A stretch of DNA of 46,363 nt from Bacteroidales bacterium (GCA_022508605.1 JAFLUX010000012.1:1-46363), one strand, 5' to 3'; shown: positions 33,683-43,923, counted from the first letter of the stretch. Notes: a model not told the origin generated them from the letters alone. A program made the numbers and translations.

Positions 33683-34999
33683 ATGGCGGCTAAAGCATAT
33701 CAAAGGACATATACCAAACTCCAGTCCATAACGAAGGCCACGGTATCCCTGAATGCTGAAGGGGTTGCCAACGACGAACTCGCAAGCGTCAACGGAAAAC
33801 TCGCCCAGGTCGTAAAGACTCGGGGAGACCGCGTTACCCTGCAGGTATTTTCCGGCACCGAAGGCGTGCCGACCGATGCCGAGGTGTCCTTCTTCGGGGC
33901 GCCTCCCACACTGAAAGTCAGCGACGCCCTGTCGGGACGCTTCTTCAACGCCTACGGCAAGCCCATAGACGGCGGCCCGGAGGTGGAGGGCGAAACGCGC
34001 GAGACGGGCGGTCCGTCGGTCAATCCCTACAAGCGCCGCCAGCCGAGCGAACTCATTCCTACCGGCATTGCGGGCATAGACCTTAACAATACGCTCGTGT
34101 CAGGGCAGAAGATTCCTTTCTTCGCCGACCCCGACCAGCCGTACAACCAGGTCATGGCCGACCTCGCACTGAGGGCCGACGTGGACAAGATAATACTCGG
34201 AGGAATGGGACTGAGCAACGACGATTACCTGTTCTTCCGCCATGCGTTCGAGAGCGCCGGAGCCCTCGACCGCATAGTCTCATTCGTGAATACCACCGAG
34301 GAGCCTCCCGTGGAGCGGCTGCTCATCCCGGACATGGCGCTTACGGCCGCGGAATACTTCGCCGTCGACAAGAACGAGAAGGTCCTCGTGCTGCTTACGG
34401 ACATGACCCTGTATGCGGACGCCCTCTCCATCGTGAGCAACCGCATGGACCAGATACCTTCGAAAGACGCCATGCCCGGCTCCCTGTATTCCGACCTTGC
34501 GAAGATTTACGAAAAGGCGGTCCAGCTGCCGGACGGCGGCTCCATCACCATAATCGCGGTGACCACGCTCAACGACGGGGACATTACCCACGCCATACCG
34601 GACAATACGGGATATATCACGGAGGGGCAGATATTCCTGCGCGCCGATTCCGATTCCGGAAAGGTCATTGTGGATCCTTTCCGCAGCCTCAGCCGTCTCA
34701 AGCAGCTCGTGCAGGGGAAAAAGACCCGTGAGGACCATAGCCAGGTGATGAACGCAGGGGTACGCCTCTATGCCGATGCCCAGAACGCCAAGACAAAACT
34801 GCAGAACGGATTCGACCTTTCCGACTACGACCTCCGCTGCCTCGACTACGCCAAGGACTATGCCACCAAGCTGCTCAGCATAGATGTGAATATCACCATA
34901 GACGAGATGCTCGATACCGCATGGGCGCTGTTTTCCAAATACTTCTCCCCTGCCGAGACGGGCATCAAGAAGGCTTTTACGGACAAATACTGGAAGTAG
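33683..34999 (+). CDS. atpB: V-type ATP synthase subunit B (non-catalytic)
   Basis: 438-residue non-catalytic head subunit. It carries PTGIAGIDLNNTLVSGQKIPFF where catalytic subunits have Walker A, so no P-loop is present, as expected. Other marks: MGLSNDDYLFFRHAFE, then TEEPPVERLLIPDMALTAAEYFA, VLVLLTDMTLYADALS and ITYP-like region replaced by GYITEGQIFLRAD. Stops at 34999; subunit D starts at the next base. Confidence 0.95.
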   Translation: MAAKAYQRTYTKLQSITKATVSLNAEGVANDELASVNGKLAQVVKTRGDRVTLQVFSGTEGVPTDAEVSFFGAPPTLKVSDALSGRFFNAYGKPIDGGPEVEGETRETGGPSVNPYKRRQPSELIPTGIAGIDLNNTLVSGQKIPFFADPDQPYNQVMADLALRADVDKIILGGMGLSNDDYLFFRHAFESAGALDRIVSFVNTTEEPPVERLLIPDMALTAAEYFAVDKNEKVLVLLTDMTLYADALSIVSNRMDQIPSKDAMPGSLYSDLAKIYEKAVQLPDGGSITIIAVTTLNDGDITHAIPDNTGYITEGQIFLRADSDSGKVIVDPFRSLSRLKQLVQGKKTREDHSQVMNAGVRLYADAQNAKTKLQNGFDLSDYDLRCLDYAKDYATKLLSIDVNITIDEMLDTAWALFSKYFSPAETGIKKAFTDKYWK

Positions 35000-35614
35000 A
35001 TGGCCATCAAGTTCCAATACAACAAGACATCCCTTACCAACCTGGGCAAACAGCTCAAGGTGCGGCAGAATGCGCTTCCGACCCTGAAGAACAAGGAGTC
35101 GGCCCTGCGGCTGAGCGTCATTTCCGCCAAATCGGAGGCGAAGGCCCAGCGCGAGGCCCTGGAGGCGGGATTGAAGGAGTATGAGTACCTTGCGGCCCTT
35201 TGGAACGAATTCGACCCCGGACTGATAAGCATCAGCGACGTGCAGGTCCGCACTGTGAAGATTGCTGGCGTAAAGGCCCCGGTGCTGGACGGAATAGACT
35301 TCGAACTGAATGATTTCAATGCATTCGCCAAACCGGCGTGGTACGCTGACGGAGTGCAGATACTGCTGAAGCTCAGCACCCTCGGGATAGAATCTGAAAT
35401 AAGCGAACAGAGGCGCCAGATACTTGAATTCCACAGGAAAAAAACGACGCAGAAAGTCAACCTGTACGAAAAGGTGCAGATTCCGGGCTACCAGGAGGCC
35501 ATACGGAAGATAAAGCGATACATGGAGGACGAAGAAAATCTTTCCAAGGCCTCGTCAAAGATAGTCAAGAACCGCCATGCGGCGCAGCAGGAAGAAGAGG
35601 AGGAAGCCCTATGA
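35000..35614 (+). CDS. V-type ATP synthase subunit D (central stalk)
   Basis: 204 residues, two long antiparallel coiled-coil helices at the ends (KFQYNKTSLTNLGKQLKVRQ and KVNLYEKVQIPGYQEAIRKI) with a short middle domain. This is the rotor shaft inside the A3B3 head. The final residues are an acidic AQQEEEEEAL tail. Its end overlaps subunit I by 4 bases. Confidence 0.93.
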   Translation: MAIKFQYNKTSLTNLGKQLKVRQNALPTLKNKESALRLSVISAKSEAKAQREALEAGLKEYEYLAALWNEFDPGLISISDVQVRTVKIAGVKAPVLDGIDFELNDFNAFAKPAWYADGVQILLKLSTLGIESEISEQRRQILEFHRKKTTQKVNLYEKVQIPGYQEAIRKIKRYMEDEENLSKASSKIVKNRHAAQQEEEEEAL

Positions 35615-37326
35615 TAGAGAAAATGACACGCTACGACTTCGTCCTTCTCTCCGGTCTGAAGGATGAGTTCATCGAGCGCCTCGCCTCGCTCGGCGTCATG
35701 GACATCACGCGCTCCGACAAACCGGTGGATGCCGATTCGGAAGAATTGCTTGCGTCCATAGAGGCCCTGCGCGGGGAAATCAAGCGTATCGAACTCGGAA
35801 GCGACTCCGTCCTGCATTCCCTGCAGGAGGAACTCTCTGCCCTGCTCTCGGAAAAAGAGGAACTTGCCCACTGGGGAGACTATGACCGGGAGCGCTTGGA
35901 GTCCCTGGGACTTCCGGTGCGCTTCTTCCGCATGGCAGAGAAAGTCTATGACCCTTCGTGGGAAAGCGAATGCCTGCTCCAGGAGACGGACAGGGCGAAC
36001 GGCAAGGTATGGTTCGTCGTAATAGGCGACTGTCCTCTGAGTGCCGCTCCGCTCCCCGCCCCCTCCCGCAGCCTTGCCGAGGTTCAGGAGACGATAAGGC
36101 GCAAGGAGGGCGAAATCGACGAATACCGTAAGAAGCTCGAGGCCCTGAAGTCGGATATACCGGAGCTGAAGGAAAGACTGGAAGGTCTTGTCCGCAAGCT
36201 CGGAATGTATCTTGCCGGGGCTGGGGCGGAGAAGGTCGCGGACAATTCGCTCCTGGTATTCGAGGGCTTTGCCCCGACAGCGGGAAAAGAGACTCTGGAA
36301 AAGGCCCTGGATGAACTTGACTGCCTATGGTTCTCATCTAATGCCACGATTGAGGATAACCCTCCTATAAAGTTAAAGAACAACAAGTTCGTAGAGCAGT
36401 TCACTCCTCTTACCGACATGTACGGGAGGCCGGGATACAATGAATTCGACCCCACTCCGTACATATCCGTATTCTTCCTCCTTTTCTTCGCGATGTGCAT
36501 GGGAGATGCCGGATACGGGCTTTTGCTCCTGGCCGGCGGCTTCATCATGCGCAAGACCGACGGGATGAAGAAATTCGCTTCACTCGTGTCCATACTCGGG
36601 GCCGGCACTTTCGTTGTCGGAGTCTTGATGCACACTTTCTTCGGAAGCGACATGCTGCTCTGGGGGTGGATTCCCTCCTGGCTGAAATCACTTATGATTA
36701 CCGGGAACATAGCCGGTTTCGAGTCCCAGATGGTGCTGTCGATAGCGATAGGCATAGTGCACCTGTGCTTGGCAATGGTAGTGAAGACCGTATATGCGAC
36801 GAAGAACAGGGGCTTCCTCGGCTCTCTCGGCGTGTGGGGCTGGACGGTGCTGATAGTCGGAGGGGTGGTCGCGCTGACCCTGTCGCTCCTTAATGTGCTT
36901 CCGGCCGCCGCCTTCAAATGGATGCTCATCGTCATCGGCTCGGTTTCCGCACTCGGGATTTTCCTTTTCAATGACATCAGCCGCAATCCGCTGAAAAACA
37001 TAGGCCCGGGACTTTGGGAAACTTACAATACCGTCACGGGACTGCTCGGCGACGTTCTCAGCTACCTGCGCCTATATGCCCTCGGCCTCGCCGGAGGCAT
37101 GCTCGGCAAGGCTTTCAACGACATAGCCTTCATGGTCCGGGGCGACGGCAGTTCCCTGCTGCTGTGGATTCCCTGCATACTCATACTCATAGTAGGCCAT
37201 GCCCTCAATCTCGCCATGTGCTGCCTCGGCGCATTCGTACATCCGCTCAGGCTCAACTTCCTGGAGTTCTTCAAGAACTCCGGATACGACGGCAAGGGGC
37301 GGCCATATAAACCTTTGCAGAAATAA
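35611..37326 (+). CDS. V-type ATP synthase subunit I (membrane stator)
   Basis: 571 residues. N-terminal soluble half (about 1-260) with coiled coils, part of the peripheral stalk contact, then about seven membrane spans starting YISVFFLLFFAMCMGDAGYGLLLL. Conserved later segments include LRLYALGLAGGMLGKAFND, which holds the arginine essential for ion movement, and the C-terminal GHALNLAMCCLGAFVHPLRLNFLEFF. Shorter than archaeal or eukaryotic homologues. Last large gene before subunit K. Confidence 0.94.
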   Translation: MIEKMTRYDFVLLSGLKDEFIERLASLGVMDITRSDKPVDADSEELLASIEALRGEIKRIELGSDSVLHSLQEELSALLSEKEELAHWGDYDRERLESLGLPVRFFRMAEKVYDPSWESECLLQETDRANGKVWFVVIGDCPLSAAPLPAPSRSLAEVQETIRRKEGEIDEYRKKLEALKSDIPELKERLEGLVRKLGMYLAGAGAEKVADNSLLVFEGFAPTAGKETLEKALDELDCLWFSSNATIEDNPPIKLKNNKFVEQFTPLTDMYGRPGYNEFDPTPYISVFFLLFFAMCMGDAGYGLLLLAGGFIMRKTDGMKKFASLVSILGAGTFVVGVLMHTFFGSDMLLWGWIPSWLKSLMITGNIAGFESQMVLSIAIGIVHLCLAMVVKTVYATKNRGFLGSLGVWGWTVLIVGGVVALTLSLLNVLPAAAFKWMLIVIGSVSALGIFLFNDISRNPLKNIGPGLWETYNTVTGLLGDVLSYLRLYALGLAGGMLGKAFNDIAFMVRGDGSSLLLWIPCILILIVGHALNLAMCCLGAFVHPLRLNFLEFFKNSGYDGKGRPYKPLQK

Positions 37327-37329
37327 TAA

Positions 37330-37791
<462 letters not shown>

Positions 37792-37808
37792 GAAGAATTA
37801 ATCGACAG

Positions 37809-37849
37809 AACAAGCCCCCGGGAGCACGGCTCTCGGGGGCTTGTTTTTA
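37809..37849 (+). terminator. Rho-independent terminator of the V-type ATPase operon
   Basis: 16-bp stem (AACAAGCCCCCG... / ...CGGGGGCTTGTT, one G-U pair) with a 5-base loop, followed by a T-run. The GDPD gene ends about 20 bases beyond, on the other strand, so it may serve both directions. Confidence 0.9.
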
Positions 37850-37868
37850 CAGCGTATGTCGCTCCGCC

Positions 37869-38672
37869 TTATTCTTTGAGGGAATCGAGATATTCCTTAA
37901 TCTTTTCGGGGTGGTCGGAGGATACATAATCGACGCCGTGCCTGATTGCCCAGTCCACGACCTCGTTGTCGTTCACTATCCACAGCGTGACCTCCATTCC
38001 GAGCTCATGTGCCCTGTCTATGTAGTCGGGATGATTCATGAGTCCGTCCATGTCGTAGGAAATGGCATCGTAGTGCCGTGCATAGCAGTAGTCGGGATCA
38101 TGCACGAATACCCCGGATTCGAGCCACAGCACCTTCGCCTTCGGGTCGATGCGGTGTATTTCCTGCACCATCCAGTCGCTGAAAGTCGTGTATTCCACCT
38201 GCTTCTGCATCTTCATCTTGCGCACGACGGCCATCACCTGCTCCACGGCTATGGTCTCCCTTTCGGGAGTGGCCTGCTTCTTTATCTCGATAATCAGCTT
38301 CGTTTCCGGGCACTTTTTGCCCTGGGCGAGGTATTCTTCGAGCGTCGGCATGCGCGAACCTCCCGGCAACACCACGGCACGCGCCTCTTCAAAGGTGATT
38401 TTCTGGATGTTCTTGTCTATGCCGGGCACATTGGTGCCGTGAAAAACGATGATTTTCTCGTCTGCGGTGAGCTGAATATCGAACTCCGCCCCGTATATGC
38501 CGAGACTCTGGCAATATTTCAGGGCCGGGATGGTATTCTCATAATAGGGGGTCTGCGGTTCGCTGGGAGTGTTGAAACGCACTCCCCTGTGGCCGACGAC
38601 CTTGATCTGGGCCTGCAGCGATATTGCGCAGAGCGCCATGAGGGCTATGGTAACAATCTTTTTCATAATCAT
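37869..38672 (-). CDS. Glycerophosphodiester phosphodiesterase family protein, exported
   Basis: 267 residues. Signal peptide MIMKKIVTIALMALCAISLQAQ, then the GDPD barrel: VVGHRG, ENTIPALKYC, GAEFDIQLTADEKIIVFHG and a late WIVNDNEVVDWAIRHGVDYVSSDHP in two pieces. The catalytic set (His-Arg, Glu-x-Asp, His) is complete; the usual Asp after the last His is Gly. It would release glycerol 3-phosphate from lipid head groups in the periplasm. ATG at 38672 overlaps the gpsA-like stop (ATGA), matching the pathway link to glycerol 3-phosphate. Confidence 0.9.
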   Translation of the reverse strand: MIMKKIVTIALMALCAISLQAQIKVVGHRGVRFNTPSEPQTPYYENTIPALKYCQSLGIYGAEFDIQLTADEKIIVFHGTNVPGIDKNIQKITFEEARAVVLPGGSRMPTLEEYLAQGKKCPETKLIIEIKKQATPERETIAVEQVMAVVRKMKMQKQVEYTTFSDWMVQEIHRIDPKAKVLWLESGVFVHDPDYCYARHYDAISYDMDGLMNHPDYIDRAHELGMEVTLWIVNDNEVVDWAIRHGVDYVSSDHPEKIKEYLDSLKE

Positions 38673-39721
38673 GCGGTCTGATCGAATGTGAAAGCCTCCC
38701 ACGGCAGTTCGGCATCCTTGCCTTCATCCAGGACTGCGGCGGCATGGCAAAGCATGGGGTAGAGTTTAAGGTCGGCCTTGCCGAGTTCCGCCTTGCGGAC
38801 CATGGCGGCATAGACCCTGCGGGCCACGACGAGACTTTCGAGCGTGACTCCGGCAAGTATTTCAAGGGCCTCGTCATAGGTCTTGCCTTCTCCGAGAAGT
38901 ATGCCTATCTTACGTGTGCGTCCCCCGTATACGGTCACATACAGGTCTCCTATGCCTATGTTCTCGCAGTCGCGGCTCGCACCCTGCATTTCGAGCAGAT
39001 AGCGCATTTCCTTTACTGCCTGATAGAACGCGGCCGCCTGAGAATTGTAGTGCAGCCCTGCCCCGTCCCCGTGGTGGCGGTTCACTAAACCTATGGTCAT
39101 GGCCACTGCGAGGGCATATCCGTTCTTGAGGGCGACGGCGCTCTCAAGGCCTTCCACATCGTTGGTCACGGAAATGTGGTAGTAGGAAGTCTGCATGGCC
39201 TCCTTCATCATCTTTATCACGGCGCTGTCCTTTCCGCAGAAGGCCACTTCCGTCTGATCGTGGAACACGAGCTCGTAACTTGTGCAGGGACCGCCTATCG
39301 CGCATATCTCGCGCTCGATTCCCTTCTTGGCCAGCTCCCTCTTCCAATATTCGGGGTACGAGATGAGCGTACCGTCCTCGAGGTTGATGAGGCCCTTGGT
39401 GACTGAAAGCACGGGCACTGAAGGGTCAAGCTCCGAGAGTATGTTTTCAAGGAACCAGTCGACGCCGAATGAGCTGACGCCACCGATTATGAAGTCCGCA
39501 CCTGCGGCGGCCTCTTTCCATTCCTCATAATAGTAGTACTTGACTCCCACGGGAAACGGAATCTCGAATTTGGGATGCTGGTTGTTTTTCTTGCAGTTGT
39601 CGATGATGTCCTTGTCAAGGGGTGTACCGACGAGGCGCACTTCGTTGCCGTTTTCGAAGGCGGGGAATGCGAGGGCCGAGCCCATCATTCCGGAACCGAT
39701 GATTGTAATTACTTTAGACAT
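38669..39721 (-). CDS. gpsA: NAD(P)-dependent glycerol-3-phosphate dehydrogenase-like protein
   Basis: 350-residue dehydrogenase interconverting glycerone phosphate and glycerol 3-phosphate. MSKVITIIGSGMMGSALAFP is the N-terminal nucleotide-binding loop, followed by SVTKGLINLEDGTL, GGPCTSYELV and the substrate segment ALKNGYALAVAMTIGL. GIGDLYVTVYGGRTRKIG is the glycerol-phosphate motif. It is more divergent than textbook GpsA (MMG for the usual WGT after the glycine loop), so the exact substrate carries some doubt. ATG at 39721 puts the glycine loop at the N terminus. Overlaps the amylase stop by 8 bases. Confidence 0.85.
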   Translation of the reverse strand: MSKVITIIGSGMMGSALAFPAFENGNEVRLVGTPLDKDIIDNCKKNNQHPKFEIPFPVGVKYYYYEEWKEAAAGADFIIGGVSSFGVDWFLENILSELDPSVPVLSVTKGLINLEDGTLISYPEYWKRELAKKGIEREICAIGGPCTSYELVFHDQTEVAFCGKDSAVIKMMKEAMQTSYYHISVTNDVEGLESAVALKNGYALAVAMTIGLVNRHHGDGAGLHYNSQAAAFYQAVKEMRYLLEMQGASRDCENIGIGDLYVTVYGGRTRKIGILLGEGKTYDEALEILAGVTLESLVVARRVYAAMVRKAELGKADLKLYPMLCHAAAVLDEGKDAELPWEAFTFDQTA

Positions 39722-41036
39722 TGTCACAAGTGTTTTTGATATTGTAGATTGAATATGAATGAGCTTGTGTGCCGGTTTCAACGCAGGATGCGGCAAGCGC
39801 TCCTGCCTTTCGGAGCTCTTCCGGCAAGGCTATGGCGGCAGACAGCGGCTGCGGGGCGAAATTGCAGACCACAAGGACGGCTTCCGAAGCGTCGTAGCGC
39901 ACGAATGCGGTATGCAGGTCGGGATTGAATCCCGGGGTGCCGGTATTGCAGTAGCAAAGGTCCCATACGCTCCCCTCCCTGAAAAGCGGGGATGACGCAA
40001 GGGCCATGAGGCTGCGGTAACGATCCAGGACTTCCTTGCCGCGGGCATCGAGGCATTCTCCCCGGAATGGGCTGCGGCTCAGTTCACTGAGCATCCGCGG
40101 GCTGCTCCAGTTGAAGATGGATGTGCGCCCGTTGTCCGATTCTCCGGCATCCTCCCCTGCTTCCTGCCCGGCATAAATCATGAAAGAGGCGGTATTGAAC
40201 AGCGCGGCATAGGCAAGGGCCGCCCAGGTCCTGTCGGGAGTGGCGGCAAATGCCCCTGAAGCTATGCGCTGCTCGTCGTGGTTTTCAAGGAAATTGAGCA
40301 TCCCGCCCTGCATGTCTCCGAGAAACTGCCAGTTCCAGCTGAGCTCCCGCGCCGAACGCCGGCCCTCGATGATGCCCCGGAGAATGTCGTAGCAGCCGGA
40401 CTTGTCATAGAGCAGGTCGAAGCCCACTTCGGACAGGTAGCGTCTGTAGTTGTTCCTGTCGTATACCTCGGCGATGAACAGCAGCTGCGGATATTTCCGC
40501 CGTGCGGCCTCTATAATGCGCTTCAGGGACTCCGGCGGCACGAGTTCGACCATGTCGCAGCGGAAGCCGTCCACTCCGACGCCGGCCCAGAACAGCAGGA
40601 CTTCCAGCATCGCCGCCTCAGTCGCGGCATCGCTCCAGTCCACTTTGAGGGTATCTGTCCAGTCGCCGTCGCAGTACGGCAGCAGGGGTATGGGACCGCT
40701 GTAGTTGCAGGCCGTGTGGTTGGGAATGAAATCGGTAATGCATTTGAATCCGGCCTTGTGCGTGCGTTCGACAAGACTGCGGAACTCCTCCATGCGTGCC
40801 TGAGGGTCGTCGGCAAGATAGGGATTCACGTCCATCCAGTCGCACACCGCGTACGGGGAGCCGGGATTTCCCTTCACGAAGCTTTCCCCGGAAGCGTGCC
40901 TCGGTATGCCGGTATACCACACGGCATCCACCCCGAGGCTGTGCAGATGAGAAAAGGCATCTTCGCTCCAGGCGGAGAAACGCCCGTTCCCCCAGAGCCT
41001 CGGCAATACCTGATATATGATTTTCTTCTTTTCCAT
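39714..41036 (-). CDS. Glycoside hydrolase family 13 alpha-amylase-like protein, cytoplasmic
   Basis: 440 residues with no signal peptide. The barrel has the catalytic triad: nucleophile Asp161 in GVDGFRCDMVE, acid Glu190 in LLFIAEVYD and Asp254 in FLENHDEQRIAS; DFIPNHT is conserved region I. A short C-terminal beta domain (LHTAFVRYDASEAVLVVCNF) follows. It would act on internal alpha-glucans. Start ATG at 41036 overlaps the TamL stop by one base; a longer in-frame reading lies inside the TamL gene. Sits oddly in an operon of membrane and lipid genes. Confidence 0.88.
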   Translation of the reverse strand: MEKKKIIYQVLPRLWGNGRFSAWSEDAFSHLHSLGVDAVWYTGIPRHASGESFVKGNPGSPYAVCDWMDVNPYLADDPQARMEEFRSLVERTHKAGFKCITDFIPNHTACNYSGPIPLLPYCDGDWTDTLKVDWSDAATEAAMLEVLLFWAGVGVDGFRCDMVELVPPESLKRIIEAARRKYPQLLFIAEVYDRNNYRRYLSEVGFDLLYDKSGCYDILRGIIEGRRSARELSWNWQFLGDMQGGMLNFLENHDEQRIASGAFAATPDRTWAALAYAALFNTASFMIYAGQEAGEDAGESDNGRTSIFNWSSPRMLSELSRSPFRGECLDARGKEVLDRYRSLMALASSPLFREGSVWDLCYCNTGTPGFNPDLHTAFVRYDASEAVLVVCNFAPQPLSAAIALPEELRKAGALAASCVETGTQAHSYSIYNIKNTCDNV

Positions 41037-43204
41037 CAGAAAGGATATCCTACGCCGAAATGAAACGCGCATCCGTCCGAACCCAGCCATTGGGATGGCC
41101 TGAGAAACCGTTCTCCCTGTGCCCTGGAGGGTTCGTACAGCTTTGCTCCCCAGTCCACTCTGAGCAGTATGAAATTCAGGTTGACGCGCAGCCCTATGCC
41201 CCAGTCCGCGGCGAGGGACTGAAACCAGCTGCCCGGAAGGACATCGTCCCACTGCCACACATTTCCGCATTCGGCGAACAGGGCGCCTTCTATCTTCCAG
41301 AACAGACGCTGCCTGTATTCAAGGTCGAATTCGAGCTTCCAGTCTCCCGTCTGGCTGGGTATGGTGAACCATTCGAAAACTTCGCTGTTTCCCGGACCGA
41401 GGGCCCTTGCCTGCCACCCGCGCATGCTGTTGGCCCCTCCCACATAAAACTGCCGCTCGAACGGCATCGAGGAAGACGAACCGTAGGCCTTGCCTATGCC
41501 GGCCGAGAGCTGCATGGCCAGGGCCGAACCGGGATTGAAGCGGAAAGCCCGGCCCAGCTGCATTTCAGCCCTCACATACTGGGCATATCTGAGGCCGAGG
41601 AAGAGTTTGTCTCCAAGTTCGTCGTCTTCCGGCAGCCATGGATTCAGCAGCGAAATCGCGTTCCCCGACAAGTCGAAGGTGAAGCGCAGGAACTTGTAAG
41701 AGGTCTTCGGAATCAGGTCGGAGTCGGAGGTCAGATACAGCTGTCCCCCTACGCCCGCATCTATGTGGTCGTAGAAACTGTCCCACAGATAGAGGTTGTG
41801 CAGCAGCGTCGTGCTGAATTCCTCACTCATCTTGTTGACCTTCACCACTGTTGTGCGCAAAGGGTAGAGCTGGTAGTACAGTTGTCCGGAGTTGCCCACG
41901 TAGGCGAGGTTCGCAGCACCCAGCCACCTTACGAATTCCGGACGGTTCTGGTAATTGAGGGAGAGCTGTATTTCTGTCCTCGGTATCGCGGGACCTTTGA
42001 ACACCCTGTAGGGCAGGCCGAGGAAGCGCGGAAAACTCAGGCTCGCGTTTACTCCGAATTCATTCGCCCTCGTGTCGGTGCCGAATTTCGCCTGGTAATT
42101 GCCAGTGAAGCCGAGAGAAAGCCATTCGCCTCCGTGGAACAGGTTTTTATGGAAGAAGTTCACCTGGGGGGATATGCCCCAGAGACCGTTGGCATTGGTG
42201 GATGTCTCCAGGTTGAACTTGACCCCCTGGCGGCTGCTCTCCCCCATGCTGATGCGGCAGTCGACGACAGCGCTGTCTGCGGGAATCATCTCTATCCCTA
42301 TGTTGTTGAAAACCCTGAGTGCGGACAGGCGCCTGTAGCTCATGTCCGTCATCTTCTCGCTGTACCAGTCTCCGGGCCTTATCACGTTCAGTTCCCTGAT
42401 TACCTTCTCCCTGAAATTGAGCTGCGAGGAGAACGAGATGCTGACATCCCCTATGCGGTATTTCTGGAGCCTTGACGAACTCGATTCCGCTTCGTTGCGG
42501 GTATGGCCGCGTATGCGGTAGGTAAGTATGTTCCTGCCTGATAGGGTGTCCGCTTCGAAGAAATAGTTGAACTTGCTGAAATCATAGTATCCCAGATTGC
42601 GGAAATAGGCGGCCCCCCGTTCGCTCTCTTTCTCGAGCAGCTTCTCGGACAGCCACTCTCCTTCGCCAATGAGGATATTGTCCCTGTCGGAAAAAAACTC
42701 CTTCTCGAACTCCCCTTCGGGTACGCGGAACACGAGCGAGTCTATGCGCAGCCTCTTTCCGGGCCGGACGACGTAGGTGACCTTTGTGGTGCGCCGGACG
42801 GTGTCGACGCGGGAGTACACCTCGGAGCCGTAATATCCGAGATATTCGAGGTGGCGGGCTATGTTCTCCCTTGAATTCACCACCTGGTACGGGTCGAATA
42901 CCACGGGGGCCACTCCGACCTTGCGTATGGCGTTGTTCAGCCAGTCGTCCTTGGCGGGGTCGGACCAGTTGTAGATGTTCAGGGACGGACTCCAGCCGAA
43001 GATGAAATAGGAATTTGCGGGCTGTTTTATGTATGAGGATATGTCGGAGGCTGCAAGGCCGTCGGCATCGCCTTCGAATTCGACGGAGTTCGACGCAAGC
43101 CGGTATTCCCCCTCGGAAAGCACCCGGGTCGTACTGCACGATGCAGATCCCAGGAGCGTCAGCATCAGGGCGATGCATGGAGATAAAACGGCCCTCCTCC
43201 TCAT
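41036..43204 (-). CDS. TamL-type Omp85 lipoprotein (BamA/TamA family)
   Basis: 722 residues. Signal peptide ending LLGSASC gives a lipoprotein with cysteine at about 23, unlike proteobacterial TamA. Then POTRA repeats (about 30-310, with YLGYYGSEVYSRVD, GAAYFRNLGYYDFSKF and SYRRLSALRVFNNIGIEM) and a 16-strand barrel with the lid-loop motif SMRGWQARALGPG (family VRGY/F). It ends FHFGVGYPF, Phe being the usual last residue. It probably helps insert outer-membrane proteins together with TamB, whose gene is not in the window. Overlaps SpoU by 4 bases. Confidence 0.93.
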   Translation of the reverse strand: MRRRAVLSPCIALMLTLLGSASCSTTRVLSEGEYRLASNSVEFEGDADGLAASDISSYIKQPANSYFIFGWSPSLNIYNWSDPAKDDWLNNAIRKVGVAPVVFDPYQVVNSRENIARHLEYLGYYGSEVYSRVDTVRRTTKVTYVVRPGKRLRIDSLVFRVPEGEFEKEFFSDRDNILIGEGEWLSEKLLEKESERGAAYFRNLGYYDFSKFNYFFEADTLSGRNILTYRIRGHTRNEAESSSSRLQKYRIGDVSISFSSQLNFREKVIRELNVIRPGDWYSEKMTDMSYRRLSALRVFNNIGIEMIPADSAVVDCRISMGESSRQGVKFNLETSTNANGLWGISPQVNFFHKNLFHGGEWLSLGFTGNYQAKFGTDTRANEFGVNASLSFPRFLGLPYRVFKGPAIPRTEIQLSLNYQNRPEFVRWLGAANLAYVGNSGQLYYQLYPLRTTVVKVNKMSEEFSTTLLHNLYLWDSFYDHIDAGVGGQLYLTSDSDLIPKTSYKFLRFTFDLSGNAISLLNPWLPEDDELGDKLFLGLRYAQYVRAEMQLGRAFRFNPGSALAMQLSAGIGKAYGSSSSMPFERQFYVGGANSMRGWQARALGPGNSEVFEWFTIPSQTGDWKLEFDLEYRQRLFWKIEGALFAECGNVWQWDDVLPGSWFQSLAADWGIGLRVNLNFILLRVDWGAKLYEPSRAQGERFLRPSQWLGSDGCAFHFGVGYPF

Positions 43205-43908
43205 ATCCTTCTTCTAAATTCGGATAACACTATTGCGGTCGCTGAAGCCACGTTCAGGGATTCCGCCGTCTTGCCCTCGGAAAATGACGGGATGGTGAGG
43301 CGGACGCTGACCTGCGCGCCCGTGTCCGCACCTATGCCGGAGCCTTCATTGCCCATGACTATCAGGCCGGCCCGGGGAAGGTCTTCGGAATAGATGTCCT
43401 CGCCGTCGAGGTATGTCCCGCAGACAGGCATGCCAGCGGAACGGAAGCGCCTGCATACCGCAGGAAGGTCGCAATATACCGTATGCACCCTGAATATCGA
43501 GCCCATGGAGGCCTGGACCACCTTGGGATTGTAGATTTCCGCACAATCCGAGGATGCGAATACCGTCTTCACGCCGAACCAGTCCGCAAGCCGGAGAATG
43601 GTGCCCATGTTCCCGGGATCGCGCACGGCATCGAGACCGAGGTACAAGCCTTCGCCTATTTCTTCGCTGGCTCCCTGCCGCGGCTTTTCCACCACGGCGA
43701 GCACCGGAGGGGGGCTTGAAAGCATGGATATGCGGGACATGTCGTCTTCTCCTATTTCTTCTTTCCGATAGACCGCGAGAACCCTGAAACCGGAAGACAG
43801 CGCTTCGCCGACCAACTTCTCGCCTTCCACCACAAAACGGCCGTACTCGTCGCGGAATTTCTTTTCCCTAAGCGACCTGATTTGCTTTATTTCGGCTTTG
43901 CTCAACAT
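43201..43908 (-). CDS. SpoU/TrmH-family RNA 2'-O-methyltransferase
   Basis: 235 residues. An N-terminal substrate-binding domain (KQIRSLREKKFRDEYGRFV, VEGEKLVGEAL) precedes the SPOUT knot: LDAVRDPGNMGTILRLADWFGV (motif 1), LIVMGNEGSGI (motif 2) and AESLNVASATAIVLSEF (motif 3). It methylates a ribose in rRNA or tRNA; which one is not clear. ATG at 43908 chosen over an in-frame codon at 43938. First gene of the SpoU-tamL-amylase-gpsA-GDPD chain. Confidence 0.92.
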   Translation of the reverse strand: MLSKAEIKQIRSLREKKFRDEYGRFVVEGEKLVGEALSSGFRVLAVYRKEEIGEDDMSRISMLSSPPPVLAVVEKPRQGASEEIGEGLYLGLDAVRDPGNMGTILRLADWFGVKTVFASSDCAEIYNPKVVQASMGSIFRVHTVYCDLPAVCRRFRSAGMPVCGTYLDGEDIYSEDLPRAGLIVMGNEGSGIGADTGAQVSVRLTIPSFSEGKTAESLNVASATAIVLSEFRRRI

Positions 43909-43923
43909 ATCTCGCAAGAATAA

